Positions 36,595-50,940 are shown, counted from the first letter of the stretch. The stretch: 64,000 nt of DNA from Neocallimastix lanati (nom. inval.) (GCA_016946835.1 JACVTC010000091.1:445001-509000), one strand, 5' to 3'. Program-made: numbers and translations. The notes: generated from the sequence alone by a model not told the origin.

Positions 36595-37850
36595 AGATTT
36601 CAACAAATTCCTTGGACAGGACTTAGTGGGACTTCGTGGAAACTTATTCAACTAAAGTACAAGTCAACAGTCTAAGATTAATCGTAGCCATTGCTGCTAT
36701 TTCAAATTGGAATTTAGAACAACTAGATATTAAAACAGTTTATTTAAACACAAAACTGGATATTATTATCATAACCTGTAATAAAAATATCATCAACATA
36801 TAAAGTTAATAAACTTATAAATTTTTATTTTTATTATATTTTCCAAATAGGTACTTATCAGTTTTATATTAATTATAACTAGCACTCTTTAAAAATTTTG
36901 ACATTTCATTAAACCACATACGACCAGCCTATTTTAATCTGCATAAAGCTTTTTCAATAACCAAAATTTATTTTTCTTTTTTGTAGTTACCGTCATCCTC
37001 TGGAATTTTAGTGTACATTTCATGATCAACAAAAACTATTGAAGAACTCAAATAAAAATGTAAAATTTCAAAGAAGTCAACTGTAAATATAATTATTGGT
37101 ATGAACATTTATAAAACTAAAAATGACTATTAATTAAACCATATAGATTATACTGAAAAAATTATTAATAAATATAATATAAATAAAATCAAAACTATTA
37201 CTTGGAAAATTACCGAAAAGGAAAGAAAAGAATCTCTTCCTATAAATGTACAAGGATTTAAATCTCGATTGGGAGCATTTCTCTCTACAACTGTAAAATT
37301 AAGACCTGGTATATCGTTTGCTGTTATTCGAGCTTCCTGACATTGTGAAGAACTTACAGAAGTATACTATAAATTTTTAATGAACATTTTACATTATTTA
37401 AAACGTACGAAAAAACAAATTGGTCTATTACAACAGGAATAATGAATTTATTAGTTACTTAGATTCGGACCAGAATTCTTAAGTCTAATTGAATGTGTTA
37501 AACAAGATTTGTGCTTTAAAAATTTATTCAAAGAAATAATTTAATAAAAAAATTAAAATTAAAATAATGGTTGATAATAAAACATCTATTGCTATTGCTC
37601 AGAATACAAACTCAAAAGATAGATATAAATATATTGATACTTGGTACAAATTTATTCAAGAGAATATGTTAGAAAATAAAATTCAATTAGAATATATTAA
37701 GAAAAAATGCTAGTTAATCCTATAAGGAAGAGTATTCCTGGAATTAATATAAAAAAATTTACCCATAAAATATTTAAAGATTAAATAAAATGTAAATTAA
37801 AATAGAATAGTAAAACTAGTCATGTATAACGTAAGGGGAATGTTAAGGTT
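36595..37850 (+). mobile_element. Degenerate Ty1/Copia retrotransposon with internal inversion
   Basis: Scattered frames match Copia Pol. Plus-strand RT (about 36628-36760) has LRLIVAIAA and LDIKTVYLN. The segment 36762-37030 matches only on the minus strand, reading MYTKIPEDDG, then a GRMWFNEM motif and a VDDI-type active site. The plus strand then resumes (about 37031-37500) with IIIGMNI, IDYTEKIINKY, RPGISFAV and a LHYLKRTKK-type end. RNase H remains at 37567-37800 (DNKTSIAIAQN). Frames contain many stops and shifts. AAGGGGAA then TGTTAAGG at 37841 looks like the polypurine tract and 3' LTR start. The 5' half is missing. Confidence 0.85.
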
Positions 37851-38749
37851 TACACTTATTGTATGTACCTTATGATATATATATATATATATATATTTAT
37901 AACCATATAAAAAGAAATAATATAATTTATATTTAAATCGAAAACTTTTTTTAATAAAAATATAATATAATATAATAAATAATAGATTAACATTATGTGT
38001 TTATACTGTTGAGTGTACTCATAACTTTTTAACATAAACCTATATTATTATTAAGATAAAAATAATAAATAATAAATTATAATTTATATTAAATATTCCT
38101 TATTTGGTATTCATTTTAAAATATATTCTTTTTAAAAAAAAAATTAATATAAATGTTTAAAATAAAATAATAATAATAATAAAAAAAACAAACAAACAAA
38201 AAAAAAATTAATAATAAAAAATTCACATATTGTTAAAAATCATAAATTTATGGTTTATAATTATATCAAATTTATAATAATAATATATTTTTAATTTAAA
38301 TTAATTACTATATATGAAAAGTTGACATTTATTTTAATTTAAATTTTGTCTTTTTTTTTTTTTTAAAAAAATCTATATACAATTTTTAACAAATTTTCTA
38401 AACCTTAAAAGTTCTTTAAACACTCCTTTTCTTATTATTTGGTCTATTATCAGTAATTATTTTACTTTTACTTTTTTTTTTAATCAATTATTTAAAAAAG
38501 TTACATTGCTATATATGATTTTAATTTATAAAATTAAATGCATATTTATTATTCAATTATTTTTTATTCTAATTTCTATAATAATAGTACATTATATCTA
38601 TGTAATAACGATTATTGTTACTATTATTGTTAATTTTCTGAAGAAGAAGTAGTATTAGTAGTAGTCTATTTAAAATTACTCAATTAAAATAAGAATGAAT
38701 AAAATACATTTTACATATTCAAACTTACAAACATAATTTTAATAATAAT
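37851..38749. other. Presumed Copia 3' LTR remnant and AT-rich DNA
   Basis: The LTR probably starts at 37841, but its end cannot be placed without a second copy. No gene is seen. Confidence 0.5.
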
Positions 38750-39640
38750 AAAATAAAATAAATAGTTGAAATATAAATATAAAGTACAGATTGAATAAAA
38801 TAACATAAAATAAAATAAAATAAAATAAAATAAAATAAAATAAAATAAAATAAAATAAAATAAAATAAAATAAAATAAAATAAAATAAAATAAAATAAAA
38901 TAAAATAAAATAAAATAAAATAAAATAAAATAAAATAAAATAAAATAAAATAAAATAAAATAAAATAAAATAAAATAAAATAAAATAAAATAAAATAAAA
39001 TAAAATAAAATAAAATAAAATAAAATAAAATAAAATAAAATAAAATAAAATAAAATAAAATAAAATAAAATAAAATAAATAGTAGAATATTGAATATAAA
39101 GTACAGATTGAATAAAATAAAATAAAATAAAATAAAATAAAATAAAATAAAATAAAATAAAATAAAATAAATAGTAGAATATTGAATATAAAGTACAGAT
39201 TGAATAAAATAAAATAAAATAAAATAAAATTAAAAATAAAATAAAATAAAATAAAATAAAATAAATAGTAGAATATTGAATATAAAGTACAGATTGAATA
39301 AAATAAAATAAAATAAAATAAAATTAAAAATAAAATAAAATAAAATAAAAAGTAAAATAAAATGAAATAAAATAAAATAAAATAAAATAAAATAAAATAA
39401 ATAGTAGAATATTGAATATAAAGTACAGATTGAATAAAATAAAATAAAATAAAATAAAATAAAATAAAATAAAATAAAATAAAATAAAATAAAATAAATA
39501 GTAGAATATTGAATATAAAGTACAGATTGAATAAAATAAAATAAAATAAAATAAAATTAAAAATAAAATAAAATAAAATAAAAAGTAAAATAAAATGAAA
39601 TAAAATAAAATAAAATAAAATAAAAAGCATTAAAATTAAT
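38750..39640. repeat. AAAAT satellite with interspersed spacer units
   Basis: A roughly 280-bp uninterrupted TAAAA array (about 38797-39078) is followed by shorter arrays. These are separated by a near-identical unit of about 37 bp starting TAAATAGTAGAATATTG at 39077, 39168, 39262, 39398 and 39495; a diverged copy is at about 38758. The arrangement is a small higher-order repeat. The long open frame on the minus strand is an artefact of the 5-bp period. Confidence 0.9.
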
Positions 39641-39825
39641 ACATTACACATCACGTAAAAAAATATATGTATTTTTTAAAATAAATAAATAAATATTTTA
39701 TTTTAATAAATAAATAATTGAAAAAGAAAAAAATAAAAAAATAAAAAATTTAATAAATATATTTAAAATGAAAATTAAATAAAATAATAATAATAAAAAA
39801 AAAAAGTATTAATATATATATATAT

Positions 39826-39861
<36 letters not shown>

Positions 39862-40069
39862 CTTGTTTCTTTGAAATTGATGATAATTTAAATATGAAAT
39901 TATAATATGATAACATAAAAAAAATAAAAATAAAAATAAAAATTACAATTAAAAACTATAATTGATTTAATTCTAATTCTTATTGTACTTTATGTACAAA
40001 AATATTATATATTATAATACATTTTTTTACAAAATGTTTGGTATAACAAATGTATTATTAATAACAAAT

Positions 40070-40102
<33 letters not shown>

Positions 40103-40411
40103 AATAATGATTAAAAATGAATATATATTTACAAATTATAAATTATATAAAGAAGTATCATTTATATGTATATTAAATATTATATACATATACACCTTTT
40201 TTTTTTTTAATGGTATATATATATATATTAATTATAAAATATAAAATATTTATGATTCTTTTTGTTTTGATATTATTTTAATATTATTGATAAAAATAAT
40301 TTAAATATTATTATTATTATTATTATTATAATTATTATTTTTTTTTTTTAATATATATATATATATATATTTTTAAAAAAAAATATTATGATAAAAATAA
40401 TTTAATGTGAT

Positions 40412-40466
<55 letters not shown>

Positions 40467-40539
40467 ACTTTGTTTTATTACAGTTTACTAAGAAGATAAA
40501 AAAAATCTAATCTAGTTTTTTCCTTTCATCTTTCAGCAA
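39641..40539. other. AT-rich spacer downstream of NDT80-like gene
   Basis: No gene. T-runs at about 39831-39860, 40072-40098 and 40413-40460. Confidence 0.7.
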
Positions 40540-42327
40540 TTAATAATTTTTTTCATTAACTTTTAATGATTTAAGTTCATCTTCTAATTTACCTACACGT
40601 TCACATAATCCATAAACTAATTTCATTAGTTCAGGATTAGAAAATTGTAATGGGAATTGATAATCATTTGACGATTTAGAGCCAGTTGGGTTAAAAAGGG
40701 ATTGAGGTTGAATATTTTGTAATGGTTGAACAGATGAATTACTATTATTATTGTTATTATTATTATTGTTGTCACTGTTCTTCTTATTATTATTATTATT
40801 AGTATTATTTTGTTGAGGATTTTGTGATGAATTAATAGTTTGATTTGGAGAGTCAAAGTTGGAAACAGAACTTGGAATTCTTTGTAGAGTTGCAGCAGCG
40901 TTAAAATCTTCTGCTGCCATTAATTTATTTTGTTCTATAAAATTATCTCGTGTCGACAAAGATAATGAAGCTAAAGTTGCTGCTGAATCTTGTTCATTCA
41001 TTGGAACTGTAACAAGATTGTCAGATAATAAGGATGATGAGGAAGAAACTAATGTTGCTTCAGAATTAAGATAATGATTGTTTGTACTGTTATTTGTGTT
41101 GTTTTTTTGACCAGAAACAGAAAGGAACGTATTATTATTTAGACTCGTCATTGTCTTTATCTTCTTTGAAGGTTTTTGCATTAAATTATCATTATCATCA
41201 CTCAATGGATGAATATTATTATTTTTAGAACTATTATTGCTTAAGTTGTTGCCATTGTTATTATTTTTATCATTTATATTATTCATATTATTCATTGTAT
41301 TCATATTATTAATATTACCCATATTATTCATTCCATTAATATTGTTCATGCCATTCATGTTGTTCATTCCATTCATATTGTTCATACCATTCATATTATT
41401 CATGCCATTCATACTGTTTATACCATTCATATTATTCATACCATTCATATTATTCATACCATTCATATTATTTATATTATTCATGTTATTATTATTCATG
41501 TTATTATTATTTATATTATTATTATTCATATTATTATTATTCATATTATTATTATTCATATTATTGTTATTCATATTATTGTTATTCATATTATTGTTAT
41601 TCATGTTATTATTATTCATATTGTTATTATTCATGTTATTATTATTCATATTCATATTATTGTTACTCATATTTATATTATTATTGTTAGTCATGTTAGT
41701 ATTGTTGTTGTTATTCATATTCATATTCATATTATTATTATTATTCATGTTCATATTGTGGTTATTGTTATTCATGTTCATGTTTTGGTTATTGCTATTC
41801 ATGTTCATGTTGTTGTTGTTATTCATGTTCATGTTGTTATTATTGTTATTCATGTTCATGTTGTTATTATTGTTATTCATGTTCATGTTATTGTTATTGT
41901 TATTCATGTTCATGTTATTATTACTTGTATTCATATTATTGTTCATATTATTCATATTCATAGTATTATTCATGTTATTATTCATACTCATATTGTTATT
42001 AGTATTGTTTATATTATTATTCATATTTATATTGTTATTGCTATTATTCATATTCATATTTGTATTATTGTTATTATTATTCATATTTATATTATTATTA
42101 TTTATATTGTTAGTCATATTACTATTATTCATATTCATATTATTATTATTCATATTCATATTGTTTCCATTCATACTATTCATACAATTCATAGTATTCA
42201 GAGCATTCATAGTATTTATGGTATTTATATTATTTATATTATTATTCATCCCATTATTCATATTTGTATTTATATTATAATTATTTTGACCAAAACTATT
42301 ATTATTATTATTACTATTATTCATAGA

Positions 42328-42360
<33 letters not shown>

Positions 42361-44526
42361 TCCATTATTGTTATTTATATTACTACTGGCATCATTATTA
42401 TTGTTGTTATCATTATTTTTTGAATTATTATTCTTTCCAGTAATTAATAGATTCTTTGTTGCTGAAATTTCGCTCAAAGAAGTCAATCCTGGATTATAGG
42501 CACCTTGACTAGCTAGAAATGGGTAAGCTAATTGCAAATATTGTTGTTGAAGTTCAGCATAAGAATAGGTATCATTACTATCACTAAAATGAGATGGACT
42601 TCTTCCTCTAACAATAACAGGAGAAGATTCAAGGAAAGCAATTTTAAATGATTGTTTATCTGTACAAACTACCGATAATTCTATAACAAGAACAAAAAAT
42701 TGTTGAGCAGCTCCAGTTCTCTTTCTACGTCCATTATTAGGGGTAGCCAATTTAAATTGAAGACGATCAAAAGTAACTAAGCAACTATCTGAAGGTTCCT
42801 TTGTTGAATGACGATGATTTTGAAGAAGGGTAAGACATCTTTCATCACCACATTTAACAGTTTTTGGTTTTGGAGTAGTTTGGGTTTTCTTATCTCTTTT
42901 TGATGTATGTTGAATTAATTCAACTGGATCACCTCCATCAGTAATTCTTGCGCTAATACCAAGTTGAAATTCTTTAACCTCATGAGGTTGATTATCTACT
43001 TCAATTAAGCATGGTAAAGGAATTTGTTCTTGGCAATTCGTTTCCTTATTTGTGGCTGTAAATGAATTTATAATATGGAAATAATTTCTACGATAACAAG
43101 TCCAATGGTCTTCAGCTAAGAAAAATCCAGAGTCCACTTTTGAATGAATATTAACTGTGTAACTAGTTTTTTTTTTATTATTATAATGTATATAAATAAA
43201 TATATTATAGTAAATTATTAAAAAAAAAATTTTTTTTATATTAATTTTTGTGATTTTGTGAAACATTTTATATGGAGAAAAAAAAAAAAAAAAAAAAAAA
43301 AATAAATAAATTAAATAAAATAAAATAAAATAAAATAAATAATAATAATGGATTTTTCTATTAATATACACCAATATAATTTATTTTCTTATTAACTTAA
43401 TCTTTTCTAATATATGATAAAAATATTTTTATATATTTCATTATATTATACTATTAATATATACTGAAAAAAAATAATTAATTATTCATTACGTTTTTGT
43501 CTTGTTCATATCATAAACTGGATATATTTGTCTTGTTTTATTACTAAAAAAGGTTTCAATAGGAACCTTTAAATGATCAGCTGAATAATCTCTTCTTTGC
43601 TTCTTTGGTGGTGGTGGAATTGATGCTTGAATATTTGGTGGTAATAACTTTTGTATTTGCTGAAATTGTTGAAACTGTTGTAATTGAGCTGGGGTCATAT
43701 TCTTTAAATTAAATCTATTTTTTATATTACTCGTTGAATTTTTTCTAACTTTACTTCTTAAATTATTAGAAATATTACTAAAATTATTATTGTTGTTGTT
43801 ATTACTGTTACTACTATTATTTTTGTTATCATTATTATTATTTGTTTGTGAACGAGTAACTGGCTTTGAGATATTATCATTTAGAGTCAATGGAACAATA
43901 ATATTTGTTGAATTTGTATTAAGATCTTTAGTCGATGATTTAAGAGTAGGTAATGGAACAATTGGAGTTTGTTTAGAATTTAGAGATATTGGTACTTTAT
44001 TGGTATCGTTTCCTTCATTATTAGAAATATTGTCATCATCATTATTTGAATCTTTATCATCATTTTTATTTTTTATATTATTATTATTGTCTTTCTTGTT
44101 TTTACTTCCTGAACCTTTCACTGAACCTGTAGTTTTACTTTCATTATTGGTATCATCTATAGAAGAATTCTCATCAGTAGATATATTTTTACTAGAAGAA
44201 TTTACATTAATTGAACTTGAATTTGACTCAGAACTAAAATTTGAATTAGAAGAAGATGAATTGGAAGTTCCAACAATACTTGAATCTAATGGTGTTACAG
44301 TTGGAGATGGAAAGAATTTATTATTGATAATTTCTTTATTAGTATTTGAAATACTTTTTGATTTTCCTGAATTTTTACCATTTGAATTATTGTTTTTGCT
44401 TTTTGATACTTTTGAAGTATAACTTACACTACAAGTTGAATTACTAGAAGAATTTGAGGTTTCTTTTTTACTTTGGCTTTTAGAAAAGCCGTTTTTATCT
44501 TTTAATTCTTGTCTAATTTTAGCCAT
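40540..44526 (-). CDS. NDT80/PhoG-family transcription factor with Asn/Met-rich tract
   Basis: Sequence-specific DNA-binding regulator. In fungi this family includes Ndt80 (meiosis) and VIB-1/PhoG (nutrient and secreted-enzyme control). Exons: 44526-43493 and 43162-40540, in phase, giving 1218 aa. The N-terminal third is Ser/Asn/Lys-rich. The NDT80 domain (about 345-535) carries [20 protein letters not shown], the [10 protein letters not shown] strand, [20 protein letters not shown], and [12 protein letters not shown]. Residues about 592-987 are almost only Asn and Met with some Gly, in MNNN, NMNGMN and MNMNNNN units. Near the C-terminus a short coiled coil ([15 protein letters not shown]) may mediate dimers. 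The start was chosen as the first ATG of the upstream exon. Confidence 0.93.
41237..42420 (-). repeat. Asn/Met codon repeat tract
   Basis: Coding repeats of AAT/AAC and ATG codons in the NDT80-like gene. They include a (GGTATGAATAATATGAAT)-type 18-bp array at about 41325-41470 and a 12-bp ATGAATAATAAT array at about 41480-41650. Confidence 0.9.
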
Positions 44527-47500
44527 TATCTATGTTTTAAATAAAAATCCAATATAAAAAAATATATTATTTAATAAAATATCTTATTAGTATATATATA
44601 ATATTCTTCATATAGAATATGAAGAAATGTATATTCAATATTTTTATTGAATATACATTTATATTACCTATATATTAAATAATAATATGTGAGCTTAATT
44701 TATTATGTTATTTTGTTAAATATAATTAAAATAATTTAAGCTACTCAATTTAAATTAATTTTTGTTAATATTATGAGGTTATATATATAAGTGTAATAAA
44801 ATGTTTGTAATATTATTTTTATTATTGTTGCTATTATAATTCCTTATTAAATATATTCAAATTAATGATATTAATATATATATAATGTTTTAAAAAAAAT
44901 TAAATAATAAATTACTTAAAATATTATATATATAATTAATATTTACAAAATTTAGTAAATAGTAAATAAGTTATTATTTTAAATAAAAATTATTATTATT
45001 AAATATATATATATATATATATTTTACTAATTTATCTTTATTACTTTTGATTATATTTTCTTAAAACTTTTAAAATTTATTACAAAATAATGTCCTAAAA
45101 AATAAATTTTGGTTTTATTTTTATCTTCATAACTAAAATTTATTATTAGTTATATTAATATGTTTTGTAAAAAAATAATAAATTTCAATTTTTTCTTTAT
45201 TATATATATAAGTTTTTCAAACACAAAATAAAAAAAAAAAAAAATAAAAATAAAAAAAAAATAAAAAAAAAATAAAAAAAAAAATTATAAAAAAAAAAAA
45301 AATAAAAATAAAAAAATAAAAAAAAAATAATAAAAAAAGAAAGAAAAATAAGCAATATCAATATTTTAAAAAAAATGTAATAATTAAAAGAGAATTAATT
45401 AAAAAGTAAAAAAAAAATAATTTAAAAAAAAATTTTATATATTAAAAAAAATAAAATAAAATGAAAAAGAAAAAAAAAATAAAAACTATTATTTTATATT
45501 TAATTTATTATCTGATTTATATTATTCTATTATATTTTTATATTTTGCTAAAAATTTATCTATATATTTATTTATATTTATTTACTGATATTTATTTACT
45601 TATTTATATTTATATTTATTTATTTATATTTATTAATTTATTTATATTTTCATTAAATATTTATATATTTATATTAATTATTTGTTAATTTTTTTTTTTT
45701 AATACTTTTTTTATTTATCTTGTCATATTTTTCCATAAATATATTATTTATTTGTAACATTTTATATTCATTAGTATAATTGATACACAATATATTCAGT
45801 AATTAATATCATTCAGTATATTATTATTTAAAATCAATATATTATATTCTACTTAATGTCGTATATAAAATTTGAGTATTTAAATATTTAAATATTTAAA
45901 AATCACAACCAACAAAAAAAAAAAATAATAATAATAATTAATAAAATAAATATAAAAAAATAACTCCTTTAAAATATATTGTGTAATATAAAAAATTATA
46001 TAATACAGATATATTTTATTTTTAATATTAATATATTGTAATATATTGTTATTTATTTATATAAATGTTATAGATGAATAATAATACACTTAACACAACT
46101 TTATTTCTTTTATTTAGTATACATATATTATAAATATATGATAATATAATAAAGATATATATTACTTCTTTGTGTGATTTTAATTTAAACTCTTTTTGTC
46201 TATAAACTTTTTTAATTTTTTATTTCTATTTTTTAATTATTATAATTAGAAAGTATTTGAAAAATGTTAATAATTATGCATTTATAGATGATTCTTATTT
46301 ATAATATTTTAATTATAATAAAATATTACTATAATTATAAAAATAGGTTATATATATATATATATATATTTTTTTTTTCATTTAAAAAAATAATTATAAT
46401 CTGTATATAAATGTATTTTTCAAAATCAATTTTTTAAATTTAAAAAAACTTTTTTATTATTATTATGATTAATAACTTTATAAACTTTTAATTTATTTAA
46501 TTTTTAATTATTAACACTATTATTAACATTATTATAATTATTTTTATTTATTCTAATATTAATATTTAAATATATTTCTATAAATAATATTTCAACACAT
46601 TACTTTTTTTAAAAATTTATATAATTAATAATATCATGATTCTGAATAAATATAATTAAAAATTATATTAATTATGGATTGATTTTTATTAAGTTCTTAT
46701 TGAACTCTATTATTTATATATAAAATAAAATAAATATTTCTAAACGTAATTCATAGCAATAATCGATTAGTAACGATTAAATTCATTTTATTATTTTTTT
46801 ATATAATAAATATATCCATAAATATATATTTTAGTTTCTGGTAATTACAAATAAAAAGAAATATCATTATAATGTTATATATAGTTCACATAACTTTAAT
46901 AGTATCTGAATAATAATAATAATGTGTGTAATGTTTATTTTTTTTTTTTTTTATTTTTTTTTTTAACTTTCTTTTTTTTTTTCTTCTTTGTAATAAATCG
47001 TTTCATCATAATAATGTATTATTAATCGCACAAAAATTTTGAGTTATATAATGATATAAATAATAAAATGATGTAGTATTATATATAACTTGAGTTTTGA
47101 TATAGCTTAAACTACTTTATATTATTGTATAATCTAATTAATAAATTATATATTAATTAAAAATAAAAGCTTTTAAACTTTAGTTTTTAAAAATACTTAT
47201 TTTTTTTAAATTTTAGTGTAATATAAAATAACTTTAAATACTGAATTTATTATAAACTCAAATTATAATAATAATAGTAATAATAATTAAACAAAATACA
47301 AGATAAAATAACAAAAAAAAAAAAAATAAAATTAATATTAAATTTTATATAAATAATAAATGAAATGAGATACTAAGGAAATTTAATTTAATTTTTTTTA
47401 ATTAAAAGTTATTTATTTAATAATATATTAATAAATTTATATAATATTTATTTATTTCATTATATATGTATTTATTTATTTATTTATGTATTTATATATT

Positions 47501-47734
47501 CATTTATTAAAATATAATATTTCAATAAGACGGAAAAGTAAAACATTTCATTAAATAAATAAATAATATTTAGTATATTTTTAAAACAATAATAATATAT
47601 TCTATTTATAATTATCTCAATAAATGTTTTCATTTATTTATTATTTATTCATATAATTTTGTATAAAAATATACAGAATATCAATAAAATAAATTTTTTT
47701 TTAACATTTAATATTTTGAATATTTTGGTCTCAA

Positions 47735-47771
<37 letters not shown>

Positions 47772-48074
47772 TAAATAAATAAATAGTAATAAAATATTTT
47801 ATTATATATATTTACAAAATAAATATTAGGAAAAAGTTTTTTATATAACAAATTAAATATATTATTAAAATAGTTTAATGTTACATCTGAGCATAAAATA
47901 AAAACATTTATATTAGGTATAACAATTAGAAATTTAAAATTCAATAATATATCAATGTTATATAAATTTCCATTTATTAATTTATTTTATTTATTTAAAA
48001 GTTTATTTAAAATATATAATCTATTTAATCAAAATAAAAATTAAAAATTAAAAAATTAAAAATGAAGAATAAAA

Positions 48075-48113
<39 letters not shown>

Positions 48114-48179
48114 AAAAAGAAAAAAAGATTAATAATTAAATTTATAAAAATAATATATATAAATTTAGATATATTAAAA
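44527..48179. other. Gene desert, AT-rich
   Basis: No supportable gene. A-rich belt at 45228-45460; ORFs at 45461-45688 and 47708-47944 are Ile/Leu/Tyr-biased products of AT composition. A short AAT array lies at 47736-47768. Confidence 0.65.
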
Positions 48180-48350
48180 AAACTTTTCCTTATTTTGAGT
48201 ATCATCATTAAGCATATTAGCATCATCTTTATATATGTTTATGTATTTAATCATCAACTGATTAATATAACCATTCAAGATAACACACACTTGGAATAAA
48301 TTTAAAATTATAAAAATATTATATTTTATATATCTCAATTTCAGATCTAT
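48180..48350 (-). other. Possible terminal exon of an unidentified membrane protein
   Basis: Read on the minus strand from an acceptor-like AAATAG (about 48350) there is an open frame of about 58 codons. It encodes a hydrophobic stretch (NIFIILNLFQVCVILNGY) and a hydrophilic tail (YKDDANMLNDDTQNKEK) before TAA. Residue use resembles a real protein end more than the surrounding noise. No upstream exon was found. Confidence 0.3.
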
Positions 48351-49653
48351 TTAAAGCTAATTAAAATATAATAAATATATAATATTATACTATATTCATG
48401 AATTTATTAATATATATAGAAATTTTCATAAAAATTTCTATATAAAATGATGAAGATAGTAAACTTTTATAATTATAACGGAATAAATAGTTAATATTAA
48501 TTATAAAAAATTATTAATGATCTTATTATAGTAAAATATAATTAAAATCATAAATATTAAATTTTTTTTTTCGGAAATTTTTGATTATCACTAAATTAAT
48601 ATATATTATATTATATATATTTTATATTTAAATATAAAATAATACTATCAAATATTAAAAATTTTATATATATATTAAATAACATTTATTTATAATTTAT
48701 ATAAATAATTTATATTATAAATCATTTATAATAAAAAAAAATTTTTTTTTAATTGTGAAAAACTGTTGTGTGACAGAATATTATTGTATAAAATTTAAAA
48801 AGTGTTTATTTTTTAATTTATTGATAAAACTAAAAATTCTTAAAATAACTTCCTTAAAATTTCCATTTATATTTTATATATTTAATAATAACTATTTCCT
48901 TTTAATCTTTATGTTGTAATGCGAATAATTATATATAATTGTATGTTATAGGTATTAAATTATAATTTCCTTTTTGGTATTACTATATTTAATCAGTAAA
49001 TTTCTTAAAACATGAAAAATTATTTCAAAGATATTAATATATAAGGTTGTACAATATTTGAAGTGGCTGGTAATATAAAATTATTTATTGATTATATGAT
49101 ATACGAAATAAAATAAATAAAATATATAAAAATAATATTATTTCAAAGCATTCATTCAGTAAAATATAGTAATTAATCATATTATAATTCTTTAAAAATA
49201 GTATTTTTATTTTACTATATAAAATAAATAATTTTATTAACTATACTAAAATGAATTTATTAAAAGTGATAATTGAATTATTAAAAGAGATAAATTAAGT
49301 ATAATATAAAAAAATTTATATGGCATGAAGTAAAATGATGATGAATTATAATTAAATAAATAAGGGTATTGACTGGAATGTATGCTACATTAAACTAATA
49401 ATAAAGGCATGAAATTCATTATTTATTTATAAATAATTATTTATTTTTGAAATTTATAATTTATTATTTAATTTTTATTAGTTATTAAATATATATATAA
49501 ATATATATAAAAATTTATAATAATATATTAACATATTTTAAACAAGGTTACATTAATAATAATTGTTTTTATTTCAAAATAAAAATAACAATAAATTGAA
49601 AATTATATTTTATTTATTTAAATTATATTTCTATTTTATAAAATTTTTTGTTT

Positions 49654-49721
<68 letters not shown>

Positions 49722-49815
49722 GAATTTTATTACAATTCAAATAGCAAATAACATAAATTATTATCATATTTTTTTTTTTTTTTAAGTTTTTGTATTTCTT
49801 TAATTCAAATAAATT

Positions 49816-49861
<46 letters not shown>

Positions 49862-50292
49862 CATGTTATCGGAGTCTGATATATTCCATTGAAATTTTAT
49901 TGATCTGTAAATTAACATCTTGTTATTTATGAACTAAATTATTATATAATTATATAAATTTAAGTTAATTTTATTCATATATAGATATTTTCATAATAAA
50001 TATTATAATTTTTAATAATTGTTATATTATTATGAATATATGAAAATGTTTATTAAAATAAACAATATTGTGTCTGTTTTAATAATATTTTGTATCAATG
50101 TATTGATTAAATAAATATTAACATTTTTTTTTTTAAAAAAAAAAAAAAAAAATGTAACCATTAAATTTTTATTTATTATCTATATTTTTATTGTCTATAT
50201 TTTTATTTAATTTAAATAAATACATATATATATATATTTAATATCAAACAAATAATATATTTTTGTTCTTAACTTGTACCATTATATACTTT

Positions 50293-50345
<53 letters not shown>

Positions 50346-50503
50346 ACTTTTTAATGAAATTTCCATATAATTTAACCAAATCCTTTCAAAATTAATAATT
50401 ATAATAATAATAATTATTTAATAATAATTTAAAAAATTTTTAAAAAAAAAGAAAAAAGATTATTAAAAGTAAACACGATTATAATATTTGTACAAGTAAA
50501 GTC
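48351..50503. other. Gene desert, AT-rich
   Basis: Nothing recognised. AT dinucleotide runs at about 49658-49692 and 49832-49860 and a TAAA array at 50296-50346. Confidence 0.65.
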
Positions 50504-50940
50504 TTTTTTTTTTTTTTTTTTTTTTTAGACTTGGATTAACGAGATGGGAGGACAATAGAACTTTCATCTCTTCCTTATACGCATCAGACTCTCATTAGAA
50601 TTTTTTCCATACCGTTTTGGTGTCGACACAAATCTCTTTCTAAGCAAGGCTAATATGAAAGACCTATACAACCACTTTATACAACTGGACTTCTTTCCAA
50701 TGATCTCTTGAATCATCATCAAGGGAGAAGTAACTACACTAATCCTCTCATATATCAGGTGCTCTTTGTACTAAGAATTATATGGTCTAACAATAGGAAT
50801 ACCCACAATTACAAGAGAACACCGACTTCATTTATAAGGAAAAAACATAAAAATTTAGTAGGTTGTTGCTATGTCGATCTAGAAACCTTGTGTGTGTGTT
50901 AGTCCCGAGCACTAACTACTAGTATCAAAACTGGAAATAC
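50504..50940 (-). mobile_element. Second, diverged SINE-like element
   Basis: A GC-richer island directly after T23 (50504-50526), so its A-tail lies on the minus strand as in the copy at 10482. Its tRNA-like head is at the right end. The B-box-like GATCGACAT (50871-50879) is one base off consensus. The segment TCGATCTAGAAACCTT matches the first copy's TCGATCCAGAGACCTT. The body shares a GTCGAC palindrome (50620-50629) followed by TAAGCAA in the same order. Target duplications are not clear. The short ORF 50708-50902 is probably fortuitous. Confidence 0.6.

Noticed and set aside
38725-39654. 309-codon minus-strand ORF in the AAAAT satellite
   Set aside because: A 5-bp repeat without stop codons gives an endless FILFY peptide; no gene signal.
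41237-42423. Long plus-strand ORFs opposite the NDT80-like gene
   Set aside because: They are antisense readings of Asn/Met codon repeats and give only Leu/Ile/Phe or Ile/Val/His repeats.
45461-45688. 75-codon hydrophobic ORF
   Set aside because: Composition follows the AT-rich background and it has no neighbouring exon or recognisable motif.
50708-50902. 64-codon ORF in the second SINE-like element
   Set aside because: It overlaps the tRNA-like head on the opposite strand and shows no motif; the other copy has no matching frame.
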